Source of the DNA: Rubripirellula sp.
GTDB lineage: Bacteria; Planctomycetota; Planctomycetia; Pirellulales; Pirellulaceae
DNA length: 64,000 nucleotides
Reading direction: 5' to 3'
Assembly: GCA_029245125.1 (NCBI GenBank)
Contig: JAQWPZ010000103.1
Span: forward strand, 1-64,000
Within the stretch, counting starts at the first letter, position 1. Each line of letters opens with the position of its first letter. The position numbers were made by a program, and so were the translations under genes. Of this stretch, positions 25,472 through 34,384 are shown piece after piece. The notes under the pieces are model-generated. The model was not told the DNA's origin and made no database searches. It worked only from the letters and a program-made list of their open reading frames with translations.

Positions 25472-26047
25472 TTACTCCGCAGTGGACAGCTCGCCTGAGC
25501 ATACACCGCCATCCCGCGAATAATTTGCTTGTGACTTTTGATTGCTTCGCTGAGAGGCCTCTTCCCAATCCAGCACGTTGGCACTCCGGTCTTGCATGGA
25601 CGACAAGAACTTTCGTGGATACTGATGTCCGATGGCCTTGCCGTGTTGGTCATAGACGAACGCAAGATCGTGGCCGACTGCAACCTCCTTTGCGGCTCCG
25701 TAGAGCTCGCTGCAGGTCCACATAGGTTCATACAAGAGCAAGTGAGGTGCCCACACTCCCATGCCCATTGCTGTATTGAACTTGCGATGGACATGGTAGT
25801 TTTCCACCTCGAATCGCTGGACCTTCTGGGTCGAGGGCTCTAGTAAGTCGACTGCAACTATGTTCGTGGAAGGTCCAAATATTTCTTCCACGGTAGCGCG
25901 TGAATCTAGGTTGTCCAACGTCGTCCCGCTGTGCCTAATAAGCAGACTGCATCCCGAGAAGCAGGTTAACGTGAGAATCGCTGCAACCAAATGCGGGAAT
26001 CGAGAGGGAATCAATTGAAGCACTCCAAAAGCAAATCGTGACGGCAT
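25472..26047 (-). CDS. Putative lipoprotein of unknown function
   Basis: The 191-aa product from the Met at 26047 has a hydrophobic signal (LVAAILTLTCFSGC) with lipobox FSGC and mature start SLLIRHSGTTLDNLDSRATV. It also contains VEEIFGPSTNIVAVDLLEPS, FEVENYHVHRKFNTAMGMGV and HDLAFVYDQHGKAIGHQYPR. No domain is recognised. A longer start at 26113 exists but would bury the lipobox. Neighbours on both sides are decayed genes, yet this frame shows no break. Confidence 0.6.
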   Translation of the reverse strand: MPSRFAFGVLQLIPSRFPHLVAAILTLTCFSGCSLLIRHSGTTLDNLDSRATVEEIFGPSTNIVAVDLLEPSTQKVQRFEVENYHVHRKFNTAMGMGVWAPHLLLYEPMWTCSELYGAAKEVAVGHDLAFVYDQHGKAIGHQYPRKFLSSMQDRSANVLDWEEASQRSNQKSQANYSRDGGVCSGELSTAE

Positions 26048-26375
26048 CGTGAATGGCAATCGCGTGAGGCGAAAAACGCGATTGGCCCTCCATTCGGCAA
26101 ATGTGGAAGCCACTAAACCGTCTACCCACGCGTGAGTTCGCTCTTAAAACCGGGGGTATCAAATCTCAACTTGTGTGTCAACAGTTCTTGGAATCGAGCA
26201 TCTTGCTGTAACCACCTCCCTCGCTGTCACGTGGCGTTGAAGGCGATCTCTTGCAGGAAAGAGAATCTGATCGTCACAGTGGTTGGATCGCCCGCATGGA
26301 GTTTGGCTGGAGCGCGAGTTGCTTCGGTCTTTTCGCCGACGCACCATTTTTCGCATGAGTGTTTAGCCGCTACCG

Positions 26376-26508
26376 CTGGGATTTCGTCCAACGTGACTGA
26401 TCCGTTGCGTTGCTGAGGCGGTTCGAATCCCACATGCACGACCCGAGAGTGACCTCGCTCACTTATGCGTTCCAAATCAAGCAAGCGTGAGAGAGCGAAG
26501 GAAACCGT
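26376..26508 (-). repeat. Dispersed repeat R2, copy 3 (inverted)
   Basis: The reverse complement matches 11216-11338: CGCATAAGTGAGCGAGGTC, then GTGGGATTCGAACCGCCTC and ACGTTGGACGAAATCC. No gene is seen in 26048-26570. The GGTTCGAATCCCAC string resembles a tRNA T-arm, but no cloverleaf could be built around it. Confidence 0.7.
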
Positions 26509-26573
26509 GTTGGAAATCAATGCCACGTTTGGGCATCCGAAGTTGCTGCAACGATCCATCGTAAGTCAAATAC

Positions 26574-27026
26574 AAGGCCATACTCGGCAAGGACGGCATG
26601 GGAATGCAGGAAGTGGTCATGAAGGAGCTGGATGATAACGTCGGTAAGGTGCTGCAAAAACTCGATGTGTTCGGCATCGCCGAACATACCATCGTTGTTT
26701 TCACTAGCGACAACGGTCCCGAAGAAGAATTGGGATCACCCCTACTGTTCAACTTGCGGTGTGATCCATTCGAAAAAGCTGCCGAAAAATCGGGGAATTA
26801 CATGGAGCTTCTTGGCAAACACATGTGGGTATTCGGCCCAGCAAAACGGATTTTGCAACAGCATCTTGCAGCGTTTAAGGATTTCCCATCACGTTCTGAT
26901 ACCGCTCATTTGAATGCAAAGGAAATCGAGGAAAAGGTCGGCAAGAGGAGGTGGGGCAGTAGGCCTGAACGACCGTTTCAGATGGTTGCAGAGACCCACG
27001 CTCTGGGTGGGATTCATGCAGCATGA
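26574..27026 (+). pseudogene. Arylsulfatase remnant with internal deletion
   Basis: GMGMQEVVMKELDDNVGKVL followed by HTIVVFTSDNGPE is the middle of a type I sulfatase. It is joined directly to LLFNLRCDPFEKAAEKSGNY, KHMWVFGPAKRILQQHLAAF, which is the sulfatase C-terminus. The N-terminal half with the CxPSR modification site and about 100 residues between the two blocks are missing, so it cannot be active. Confidence 0.75.
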
Positions 27027-27256
27027 GGCGGGTAGATAGCATCACAATCTCGCTCGCCCCCAGAGGCGAGGGAGAGTCTACAGGGCCATTGGGTTTTTGG
27101 CTTTTGCTGTTTTGAACCAAAATTCCGACTTGGGGATTACCGCCATTATTGGCGTGCAGAGCACCTCTGAAACCATGCTGCCAGAGCCGAACACTGCGAA
27201 TCGACAGTGGCTGGGGTCGGCTGCAGGTCTTATTTGATCTGGTAGCCGGAGAGTGG

Positions 27257-28423
27257 TCAGCCTGCTGATTGGTCGTCAACCAGCAAGCGAGAAATGGAGC
27301 CATCTGGCAGCAGTTCGTGATCTTTGCAAAACAGACGGTCAACGGCGTCCTCATGAAGGATTGGCGGGGCGACGCCATTCGCTGTACTTGTAAGCGATGT
27401 CGATTTTGGATGCGACATGAATTGGCTGCTGCTAGTGTCGATGGTATGACCATCATTTTGACCGCCACGTATATCATTTACTTCAAGCGTATCAGTTGCA
27501 AACGGAGAGACTGGTTCACGCATTCGCTCCCCTTCGGCCACACTTGGAAGGCGTATTGCCGCAATTGACTCGCCTTCGGTTGTGCTTGACTGTTCGATCA
27601 GGCGATTGATGACACGGATGGCATCGTTGGCCGTAATTCGTCCGTCTCCGTTCACGTCGAGATACGGCGTTGGTTGTAATGGTGGCATCGGTAGCGGGAG
27701 GTCGACATTAGAACCACTGACCTTACCAAGCATCAGCTCATTGATGCATTGAAGTGCGTCGACCGCTGATGTCTGCTTGTCATCGTTGACATCAGTTGGG
27801 TCATCTGGGTTTTGCCAAAGCGGTTGCTCATTGGCAACATCCGCAATGACCTGTTTCAATGCGTTGTAGTTTGTCTCGTCGCTCAGATCAAATCCGAGAG
27901 GTGGTGTCAGATTGATTGTTCCAACGAGCTCGTTTTGTTGGTTGATAATCTTGACATCACGATAGCTGGCACCCCAGTTATCGCTCCAAACATCTGACGA
28001 GTCGTTGTTATTGGCATCAACATCTTGAAGAATCGGTATCGACCGATCCTCTGCCATCAAGGAATTTCCGTTTTCGTATCCGTGTTCATTGATGGCGGCA
28101 ATCTGGATCGGTTTTTCGGGATACTCGCTGCGCAGCTCATTTTGCATTTGATCCAAGTAGCCAAACTGGCCACGGCAGTAACCTCAGGTCGAACGCACAA
28201 AGTAGAACGCGCCGGTTTGTCCCATGAGATCGCGAGGCGAAAAATTGGTGTTATAGGCACCCGAATTTGGATTGACATCCATTAGCTGGAAGTCCGGAAC
28301 CATTTCACCAATGGAATCCGCTGCGAACAATGCGCGCTGCTCTAGTGATTCAAACCGACATGCACGAACGTGTTTTGACCGGTATTTACCACTTTGATGC
28401 GAAAGCGATGCGCTCATGGACAC
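27257..28423 (-). CDS. Secreted redoxin-dockerin protein with in-frame TGA: candidate selenoprotein (U-G-Y-C)
   Basis: Read through one TGA (28184-28186), the product has 388 residues. Order: LEPR-XLL-type motif RFESLEQRALFAAD (23-36), used by planctomycete surface/exported proteins; a thioredoxin/AhpC-like domain (about 40-185: VPDFQLMDVN, GAFYFVRST-U80-GYC83, IAAINEHGYENGN); two dockerin Ca-binding repeats (about 210-277: DVNDDKQTSAVDALQCINEL, DVNGDGRITANDAIRVINRL); and a Ser/Thr-rich tail. The TGA stands exactly at the first position of the CxxC redox motif (ST-U-G-Y-C). Frame is kept on both sides and no other lesion is seen. A 7-bp hairpin with a GUU loop begins 10 nt after the TGA. Selenocysteine insertion is the best explanation; a Cys-to-stop mutation is the alternative. 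Confidence 0.7.
28157..28173 (-). promoter_or_regulatory. Candidate bacterial SECIS hairpin for the redoxin-dockerin gene
   Basis: In the mRNA, GUGGCCA-GUU-UGGCUAC folds into a 7-bp stem (one G-U pair), extendable by CC/GG across a 2-nt bulge (28153-28175). Seventeen nt separate the UGA from the loop, and the loop starts with G. The bSECIS model of Zhang and Gladyshev asks for 16-37 nt and a G in the first two loop positions. Confidence 0.6.
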
Positions 28424-30142
28424 AAACCAAAAATCGTCGAGGAGGGGAGCGTGGAACTAAGCGTTAGAACAAGCCCAGCATCCATCATTGTAATCGGTTC
28501 GTGGATAGCCACGATCATTAAGGTAGCTTCTCGGCGCACAAAATGAACAATGATTCGAGTGCACTGATTCCGCTTATCCACGCGGTTTCAGACATCCGAC
28601 GATTGGCCACAAGCCCCGGTTTGGTCCGTGTGATCACGAATTGGGTCGGAGGCATGGGGCAGTCAGGGGACGCATCTCGTAGGCTCTCTTCAATGTTAAG
28701 TCATGGCAAGTGAGTTGATGCCATTCCTGCGAATTGCTCGCGAGATTCGTTGGGTTTTGCAGTGCGTTCTCGGCCGCGCTAGGCCCATCAGATGAGGGCC
28801 AAACTGCCCTTGAACTCGATTCGTACTGGCGGCTTAGGTAGGTTGACAGATTGGTGCATAACCACGATGGCGTCGATCCTGACTTTGGCAGTTGGCGACA
28901 CCGTGGGGTCAAAGAATTCGGACATGCGTTTTGGTAGATGAAGTGCAATACTGCGTCATCAGCTACGGCCGAATTCTCCGTTGAAGTCGTTTCACGTAAA
29001 GCAAAGCTGCAAAAACGGTGAAGCGAAATGGGATGATGAGGCAGCAGGTATCACGCCGATGTTCTGAGTGCGGAGCAAGTGAAGCAAGGTAAGCTAAGTG
29101 TCTCGTCGATATGGCCGAAGCAACCCGCCAGGCTGCTTCGTTTTTTCGATCTTAGTATCCAGATAGGGTGGTATCGCCATTGCCGCGACCAAGTCGTTGC
29201 CCAACCCCTGATGATTTCGTTCAGTGTGAGAATCGACTTGTTCGGCTCGCACAGAGTTTCGCATCGTTGGTAAGCATCGAACGTCTTAAAGAACTTCGTA
29301 TCGCGGTTCATGATCAAGTTTGTACAGGCCGTTTCCTGTCGGTTGGTTCTGCCGGGCGAAGTCCGGCGCGCCGCTCAGCAGTAACTTGCGATTGGTTCAG
29401 TGCCAATCTGAAGTAACATCGCTCTTTGGCAAAGTTTGGCAGCTCGCTGATGTGATTGAGGCTAGCCATCAAGACTTTCTGGCGTTGTGATATCGTGGCA
29501 TCCATCTCAAGCGACCTCACTCTTGGTTGAGTTCGTACGCATAGGTTCGCTAGGTCGTTCTCGATGGTTTGGTAGATAGCCGAACTGTCTCATTCAAAAT
29601 GCGAATTGGCGATTTCCGCTGGAATTCTGGTGTTATTAACCGACTCACTGATGCACAAAATGGTACGCCAATCAAAGGATCGATTTGACTCGCGCTCCGA
29701 ACGCATTCTGCTTGGCTGCTGCAACCGATCCCGTTACTGAAAACGTGAGCACCAACGCAACTGTGGTCGAGAGTTTCCGTTGCTGAATTGAGCGATTACG
29801 GTTTGATGAACCGATCTAGTGGGATCACGTGGCGTTTAGTCGTCAGCCGAAAGGCGTGTAAGGTCAGTGATCAGCCGCATGGCGGAACTCGAAGTGGCTT
29901 CGCCGCTGCAATTGGCTGTCAGCGGGTCGGCGTGCTCGAAATTTCCGTGAGTAGGCGACAAGGGGTAGCAATGCTCTCGTCGATTCTGTGATTTAGGCGA
30001 TTTGCCATCAGGGTCACTGTCCGTTCAGCCTCCGGAATCATTCAAGGCCTAACAACTTTCTCATTTGGGTGTCGGGTAAATCTGCGACTTGGCGGTGGTC
30101 ATGGTAGCGGCGAGTCTTGCTCTCGTAATTACACAAACCGAT
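28424..30142. other. 1.7-kb region without a recognisable gene
   Basis: No frame shows a known family, signal peptide or ribosome-binding site. The string ACACCGTGGGGTCAAA near 28888 also occurs, slightly changed, near 2955, suggesting another small dispersed repeat. The region is rich in short broken frames and may hold decayed genes I cannot identify. Confidence 0.4.
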
Positions 30143-30640
30143 ATGAACAACATGCGATCCCCATTTTCGGCGTCTGGCGACTGCGAATCACCACGCAACG
30201 GAAGGCCATTTTTCCATTTCTGGCGATGCTTTTGGCTCACTTTCCTCGTTGTCTCGCTCCCCGTCGCTTGGTACTGCTATTACGTCCCGTCCAATCGCAT
30301 CGCGTGGGCTGAAAGCTACGCTGTTGCCCAAACGCAAGCCATCCAATCTGAAAAACCAGTCATCTTGTATTTCACTGGTAAGTGGTGTGTTCCCTGTCGG
30401 ATCATGAAACGCAATGTGTGGGCAGATGAACAGGTGATGGCATCCGTCAACTCGCAATTTGTCCCCGTGGCAATTGACGTGGATGATCCTGACGATGCTG
30501 CGGTGATGGCTCGCTACAAAGTTGAAGGCCCGCCGGTCACGATCATTACCGATTCCCGAGGGAGTGTGCTGCGGTGGCGAGCAGGGGGCATCGGAAAAAT
30601 CGAGTTCTTGGAATTTCTAGCGGAATCGAACTCTTCCTAG
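30143..30640 (+). CDS. Membrane-anchored thioredoxin-like protein
   Basis: About 165 residues. The start is uncertain (ATG at 30101, 30143 or 30152; none has a clear Shine-Dalgarno). One membrane helix (FWRCFWLTFLVVSLPVAWYC, about 27-46) is followed by a thioredoxin_7/DsbD-gamma-like domain (about 70-160): EKPVILYFTGKWCVPCRIMK with an intact CxxC, then DVDDPDDAAVMARYKVEGPP with the cis-Pro, and a C-terminal helix. It is probably a periplasmic thiol-disulfide protein. It is a useful internal comparison: this thioredoxin keeps Cys where two others in the window have TGA. Confidence 0.82.
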   Translation: MNNMRSPFSASGDCESPRNGRPFFHFWRCFWLTFLVVSLPVAWYCYYVPSNRIAWAESYAVAQTQAIQSEKPVILYFTGKWCVPCRIMKRNVWADEQVMASVNSQFVPVAIDVDDPDDAAVMARYKVEGPPVTIITDSRGSVLRWRAGGIGKIEFLEFLAESNSS

Positions 30641-30937
30641 ACGAAGGCCTTGTGATTCCGAACGGCAAGTCAACGGCTCGACCATCAGATGTCGTCAAGC
30701 AATCGGGTGCCATCGGTAGCGGAATTCGATCTGAGGTATCGTCTGGTGTTTTGGCTATACACAAAGTAGCGAACTGATTGCCGCGATACTTCACCAGTGC
30801 GGTTCCGTCCGAATCTGATCAACGATTTCGCGAGGACTGTGGCGAATTTCGTAATTTTTACCGTGCCTTTAGACAGGTCACTTCTGGTGGTAAGCTGGTC
30901 GTGGGGAGGTGGATTAGCAAAGCTGCGCGAGGGATAA

Positions 30938-31621
30938 GTGGACCGTTACTACCGCATCTTCGGTATCGCGCTGTTGACGGCTTTGGTCGCGGCGGTCGCG
31001 GGTTCGTATTTCGGTGGAGGTATCGCTTCGGTACTGTTGTCCACTGATGGAAACAGCGAGAAAAAGGTCGAGGCATTACGTCTGTTCTTTGCGGATATGA
31101 ATGGGGCGGCACCGTTCGCCTATGTAGCGATGGTCGTTGTCGAGGTGGTTGTAGCTCCCATCCCCGGAACGCTTCTGTACCTTCCGGGCGGAATGATCTT
31201 TGGTGGTTTTTACGGCGGTCTCTTGTCGCTGCTTGCCAATGTTCTTGGTGCAGGGATCTCCTGCCAATTGATGCGTTCGGTTGTCGGCCGTAATGCGACA
31301 CGCTCGTTCTTTGAAAAAGATTCTCTCGTCAAGTACCGAGAGTTGATCGAAAGGCGAGGCCTGTGGTTGATCGTGCTGTTACGGCTGAATCCGTTGACTT
31401 CGTCGGATCTAGTTTCGTATGCGTCTGGTCTAACCACGATGCGTGTTTCTACGGTCATGTTGGGCACCGCGATTGGCATGGCACCACTTTGTTATGCCCA
31501 GTCCTATCTCGCGGCCACGCTGTTTGAGTCTTTTCCCTGGCTGATCTGGCCGATGCTTGTTGCCTGCGCTGTTTATGTCTTGTTGATTGTTGTCCTGCTG
31601 TTCCGACTCAGAGGTCAATAA
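30938..31621 (+). CDS. TVP38/TMEM64 (VTT/DedA-like) membrane protein
   Basis: The 227-aa protein (GTG start) has about six hydrophobic segments. The VTT-domain core is clear: VVVEVVVAPIPGTLLYLPGG, IFGGFYGGLLSLLANVLGAG, then GRNATRSFF and LWLIVLLRLNPLTSSDLVSY with the conserved R-x-NP. These proteins are thought to act as lipid scramblases or flippases. The gap 30641-30937 before it shows no gene. Confidence 0.85.
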   Translation: MDRYYRIFGIALLTALVAAVAGSYFGGGIASVLLSTDGNSEKKVEALRLFFADMNGAAPFAYVAMVVVEVVVAPIPGTLLYLPGGMIFGGFYGGLLSLLANVLGAGISCQLMRSVVGRNATRSFFEKDSLVKYRELIERRGLWLIVLLRLNPLTSSDLVSYASGLTTMRVSTVMLGTAIGMAPLCYAQSYLAATLFESFPWLIWPMLVACAVYVLLIVVLLFRLRGQ

Positions 31622-32546
31622 GTCGACGGGCAAAGCAGCGAGAAGATACCAGGACGAGTTTGCTCGGGCGCCGAAACATTCATTCGCCCCGATGCACGCG
31701 TTGAAGCGATCTCAATAGTTTCGATTCAAGTGTGTCACGCGGCGTTTACAAAGATATTTAGATACCAAATTGGCAAGTGAGGAGAGATCAGGCAGTCGAA
31801 AACCTGATCTGTGCATTTCGTAACTTGCTGAACAGTTTATTTGCCATGCGACTCCCGAATGGGGGGGCTTTGAGAATGTGACCGATTGTGCTCTTGATAA
31901 TGTGGTAGCGAACCTTCGGTAGTGTCGCGCTAATCTAATCGTCGCCCTAATTCGAATTCGATTTCGCGACCTTCATCATCAAATCATCAATCACTTGTCA
32001 CGTTCATGGCCGACCCATTTGCTTGTTGTCGGCCGGAGTCGTCCCGCTTACTGGCCAACAGTTGATGATGTCGCCGAAGGATTGTGTTAGGTGTAAACAG
32101 AGGTTCAATCTGTGCCCACTGCTCGTATCCGGGTGCCTAGCCTTTGACTGCCACGCGACGTCTGTGGGTATCTTTCAGCGAGTTTTGTCTCTTGCGAATC
32201 GTCCTTTTGATAACGAAATTCTCGGCATCAAGAATCCCAATGGCACCTCGATTTCGTTGTGTGTTTTTGCTCGCGAGTTTCGGCGTCCACGTGTCCCGCC
32301 GCGGAGCTCGTCCGAAAAAAACCAACTTGGACGATTCTTATGCGTGATCTCAATTTGAAGCGAACCGTTGTCAAAATGATCTCACTCGCGAGAAGCATGG
32401 CGTGCAGGGTTTTCGTCGGCTTTTCAATGTTTAATCAACGGAATGAAGCGAATCTGACATGCTCTCATACTTTGGCACGGCTTTCGCCTAAGAGTGATAC
32501 AGTATCGAATGAAGTATTCCATTGAAATCAGTCACGGGAGCCTACG
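31622..32546. other. Intergenic region, no gene recognised
   Basis: About 925 bp in which only short open frames without family resemblance occur. The last 20 bp contain GGGAGCC, a ribosome-binding site for the gene at 32547. Confidence 0.5.
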
Positions 32547-32909
32547 ATGAAAAAGACCCTCGCAATGAGTTTTGGAGCGGCGATCGTCGCTTTCTCTTTT
32601 GCCAATCCACTTCCGGCCAACGCGCAGTTTGCCACGATCATCGAGACGCAAGTGCCGGAGCGGCCAATTCCTCCGCCACCGGAGGTCCGCGGCCGTGAGC
32701 ATCTTGCACAGAAGAATCCCTATTTTGGATTGCGGTCTTCATTTCGTAACGTTCGCGAGTATTACTCCAATCCGGTCAAGACAATTCCGGCGCATACCAA
32801 ACGCACCATCATCTACCACGGCAATCCGTACTACGGCCAATATCCCGCGTATCGGTATCGCAGTCCACGCAGGAATCCGTACGGCTATGGCTGGCGATAT
32901 CGCTGGTAG
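32547..32909 (+). CDS. Small secreted Tyr/Arg/Pro-rich protein
   Basis: The 120-aa product has a clear signal peptide (residues 1-26, MKKTLAMSFGAAIVAFSFAN, ending NAQ). The mature protein is basic and rich in Pro, Tyr and Arg (ERPIPPPPEVRGREHL, YHGNPYYGQYPAYRYRSPRR, NPYGYGWRYRW). No family recognised. Composition suggests a cell-wall, matrix or nucleic-acid-binding structural protein. The start is supported by GGGAGCC upstream. A perfect hairpin follows the gene. Confidence 0.7.
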   Translation: MKKTLAMSFGAAIVAFSFANPLPANAQFATIIETQVPERPIPPPPEVRGREHLAQKNPYFGLRSSFRNVREYYSNPVKTIPAHTKRTIIYHGNPYYGQYPAYRYRSPRRNPYGYGWRYRW

Positions 32910-32927
32910 TTCGCAAAGACGGAGCAA

Positions 32928-32944
32928 GTGGATCCTAGATCCAC
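32928..32944 (+). terminator. Short perfect hairpin after the small secreted-protein gene
   Basis: GTGGATC and GATCCAC pair around CTA, 18 bp after the stop codon. No T-run follows, so it may be a weak terminator or mRNA-end hairpin. Confidence 0.35.
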
Positions 32945-33008
32945 GAAGACGCGGGGCGATACGATCGAAGCAAACCACAACCGCTTCGATGGTTCGATCT
33001 TAGGGTTC

Positions 33009-33190
33009 ATCTCAATTGGCCTCTTGCAAGATCGGCTTATTCAGTTCTGTCATGGCGAGCAGTCGTTTGAATTGATCGTTTTCACTTTTCGTTTTCGACT
33101 TGCTCGACTTTTAGGCCTGTGCGCTTGCGTCATCAGTCGTCGTAGGTTTTTCCGCCACTGCAGGTTTCATGCGCGGTCCGCAGTGGTCTT
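33009..33190 (-). pseudogene. IS3-family orfA (transposase N-terminal) remnant
   Basis: One frame reads RKRTGLKVEQVENE and, after a frameshift, another reads SENDQFKRLLAMTELNKPIL QEAN. This matches the pattern YGGLKVxQxxxLxxLExENxRLKRLLADAELDKAILxEA of IS3 orfA leucine-zipper regions. Stop codons interrupt both parts. No orfB or terminal inverted repeats found. The rest of 32945-33753 shows nothing. Confidence 0.5.
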
Positions 33191-33753
33191 GCCCCCAGCG
33201 AAGGTTATCTTCGCTTAACGAAACGTTTGGAGGCTAACGCGGCTCGAAAACGCTTGCTTGCCCTGATCTATGCTCCCTTTTATCGCATAGGATGCGTCGC
33301 AAACTAACTCAGCGAGTGGTTTCAGTTGAGGGACTAGGGCAGGGGAGGGAGGGGGAAAGTTGAGATCTAGGTCGCGGGCTGCTACGCGGGAAAGGTAAAC
33401 GTTCGCCACGCAACGGAGTTCCTGACCGGAGCGTGAATGAGTCTCCCGACTCGGCCAATGTCGCGTTGCAAGGTTAGCGGCGTGACTTCATTGAAAGGCT
33501 CCGCGCTCGATGGATGTCGGAGCGATGGAAGCCGGAGCATGAAGGTCTGGATTCGATGCGGGATGCGATTTCGCTGCACCACGATCGATGCGATTCATTG
33601 ACCCGCCAGCTAACCATCCAGCCACCGAACTCAAGTCATTCTGCTCTCGCGCGTCACCAGGCAACAGGATGACCCTCTTTTGGAGGCGACGTGCGGGTCT
33701 CGCGACCAAGGAAGTCCAGACCTACGATGGAATTGATGCCGTTTGATGTCGCG

Positions 33754-34101
33754 TCATTCATCTGTAATCAGATTGAGCAGATCACCGATGTTGCGGTGAG
33801 CCTCTATGGGATGGCGGAGTGGTTGAGCCTTGAGGATGCAATAATGGTTTCGACGTCCGACCCGTTCCCGCTGAATGAATCCTTCTTCCTCCAGGTCTTG
33901 GATGATCCGCTGCACCGCCCGCTCGGTGATCCCGACGTCAACAGCGACTTCCCGGAGTACTTTTTCCGGGTCCGCAGCTAGCACCGCCAAAACGTGGGCA
34001 TGATTGGTCAGAAACGTCCAGCCATGAGATGCCTTACCGGGTGGGTTCGACTCCGAATGATTGGCTTTCCGTTTTCGATTTGACGTGACTATTTTGGCCA
34101 T
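33754..34101 (-). CDS. Winged-helix (MarR/HTH_24-like) transcriptional regulator
   Basis: About 115 residues from the Met at 34101; the frame is open to 34200, so a longer form is possible. The domain at about 25-90 reads [60 protein letters not shown]. It is a classic winged helix with the R-x-G-R-x-N-x-Y wing. The basic N-terminus may also touch DNA. No adjacent co-oriented gene; the target is unknown. Confidence 0.8.
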   Translation of the reverse strand: MAKIVTSNRKRKANHSESNPPGKASHGWTFLTNHAHVLAVLAADPEKVLREVAVDVGITERAVQRIIQDLEEEGFIQRERVGRRNHYCILKAQPLRHPIEAHRNIGDLLNLITDE

Positions 34102-34274
34102 CACAGCAATGTTTTCGAGGAATTCTTGCTCCCAGACGGTACCTGGACCCGAATCGTGTAAGTCTAGCAGATTCTTCTCAACACGCGAACCGAAAAACAC
34201 GATATCATATTGGCGACAACTGTGTCGTGTATTGCTGTTCGTGTATTCGTCAGGTCTAGGAAATCCAAGTTAAT

Positions 34275-34335
34275 GCTGGAATCCCCACCGCTGCTGGAAT
34301 TCCTGACTCTGCTGGAATTCTTGGCTTTGGTGGAA
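34275..34335. repeat. Imperfect short repeats upstream of the export operon
   Basis: GCTGGAAT(T/C)CC and CTGCTGGAATTC recur three times at 34275-34320. This lies within the 280-bp space between the winged-helix gene and the ABC operon and may be part of the operon control region. Confidence 0.4.
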
Positions 34336-34384
34336 GGGTCGAACAAGCTGTCAGAGCTGCCGCATCAAATATGCGAGGAGAAAA

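Noticed and set aside
26376-26508. tRNA gene, from the GGTTCGAATCCCAC T-arm-like string
   Set aside because: No acceptor, D or anticodon stems could be formed, and the sequence is shared with repeat R2.
28424-30142. Short frames such as 29051-29317 as genes
   Set aside because: No recognisable family, signal sequence or ribosome-binding site; not enough support to call.
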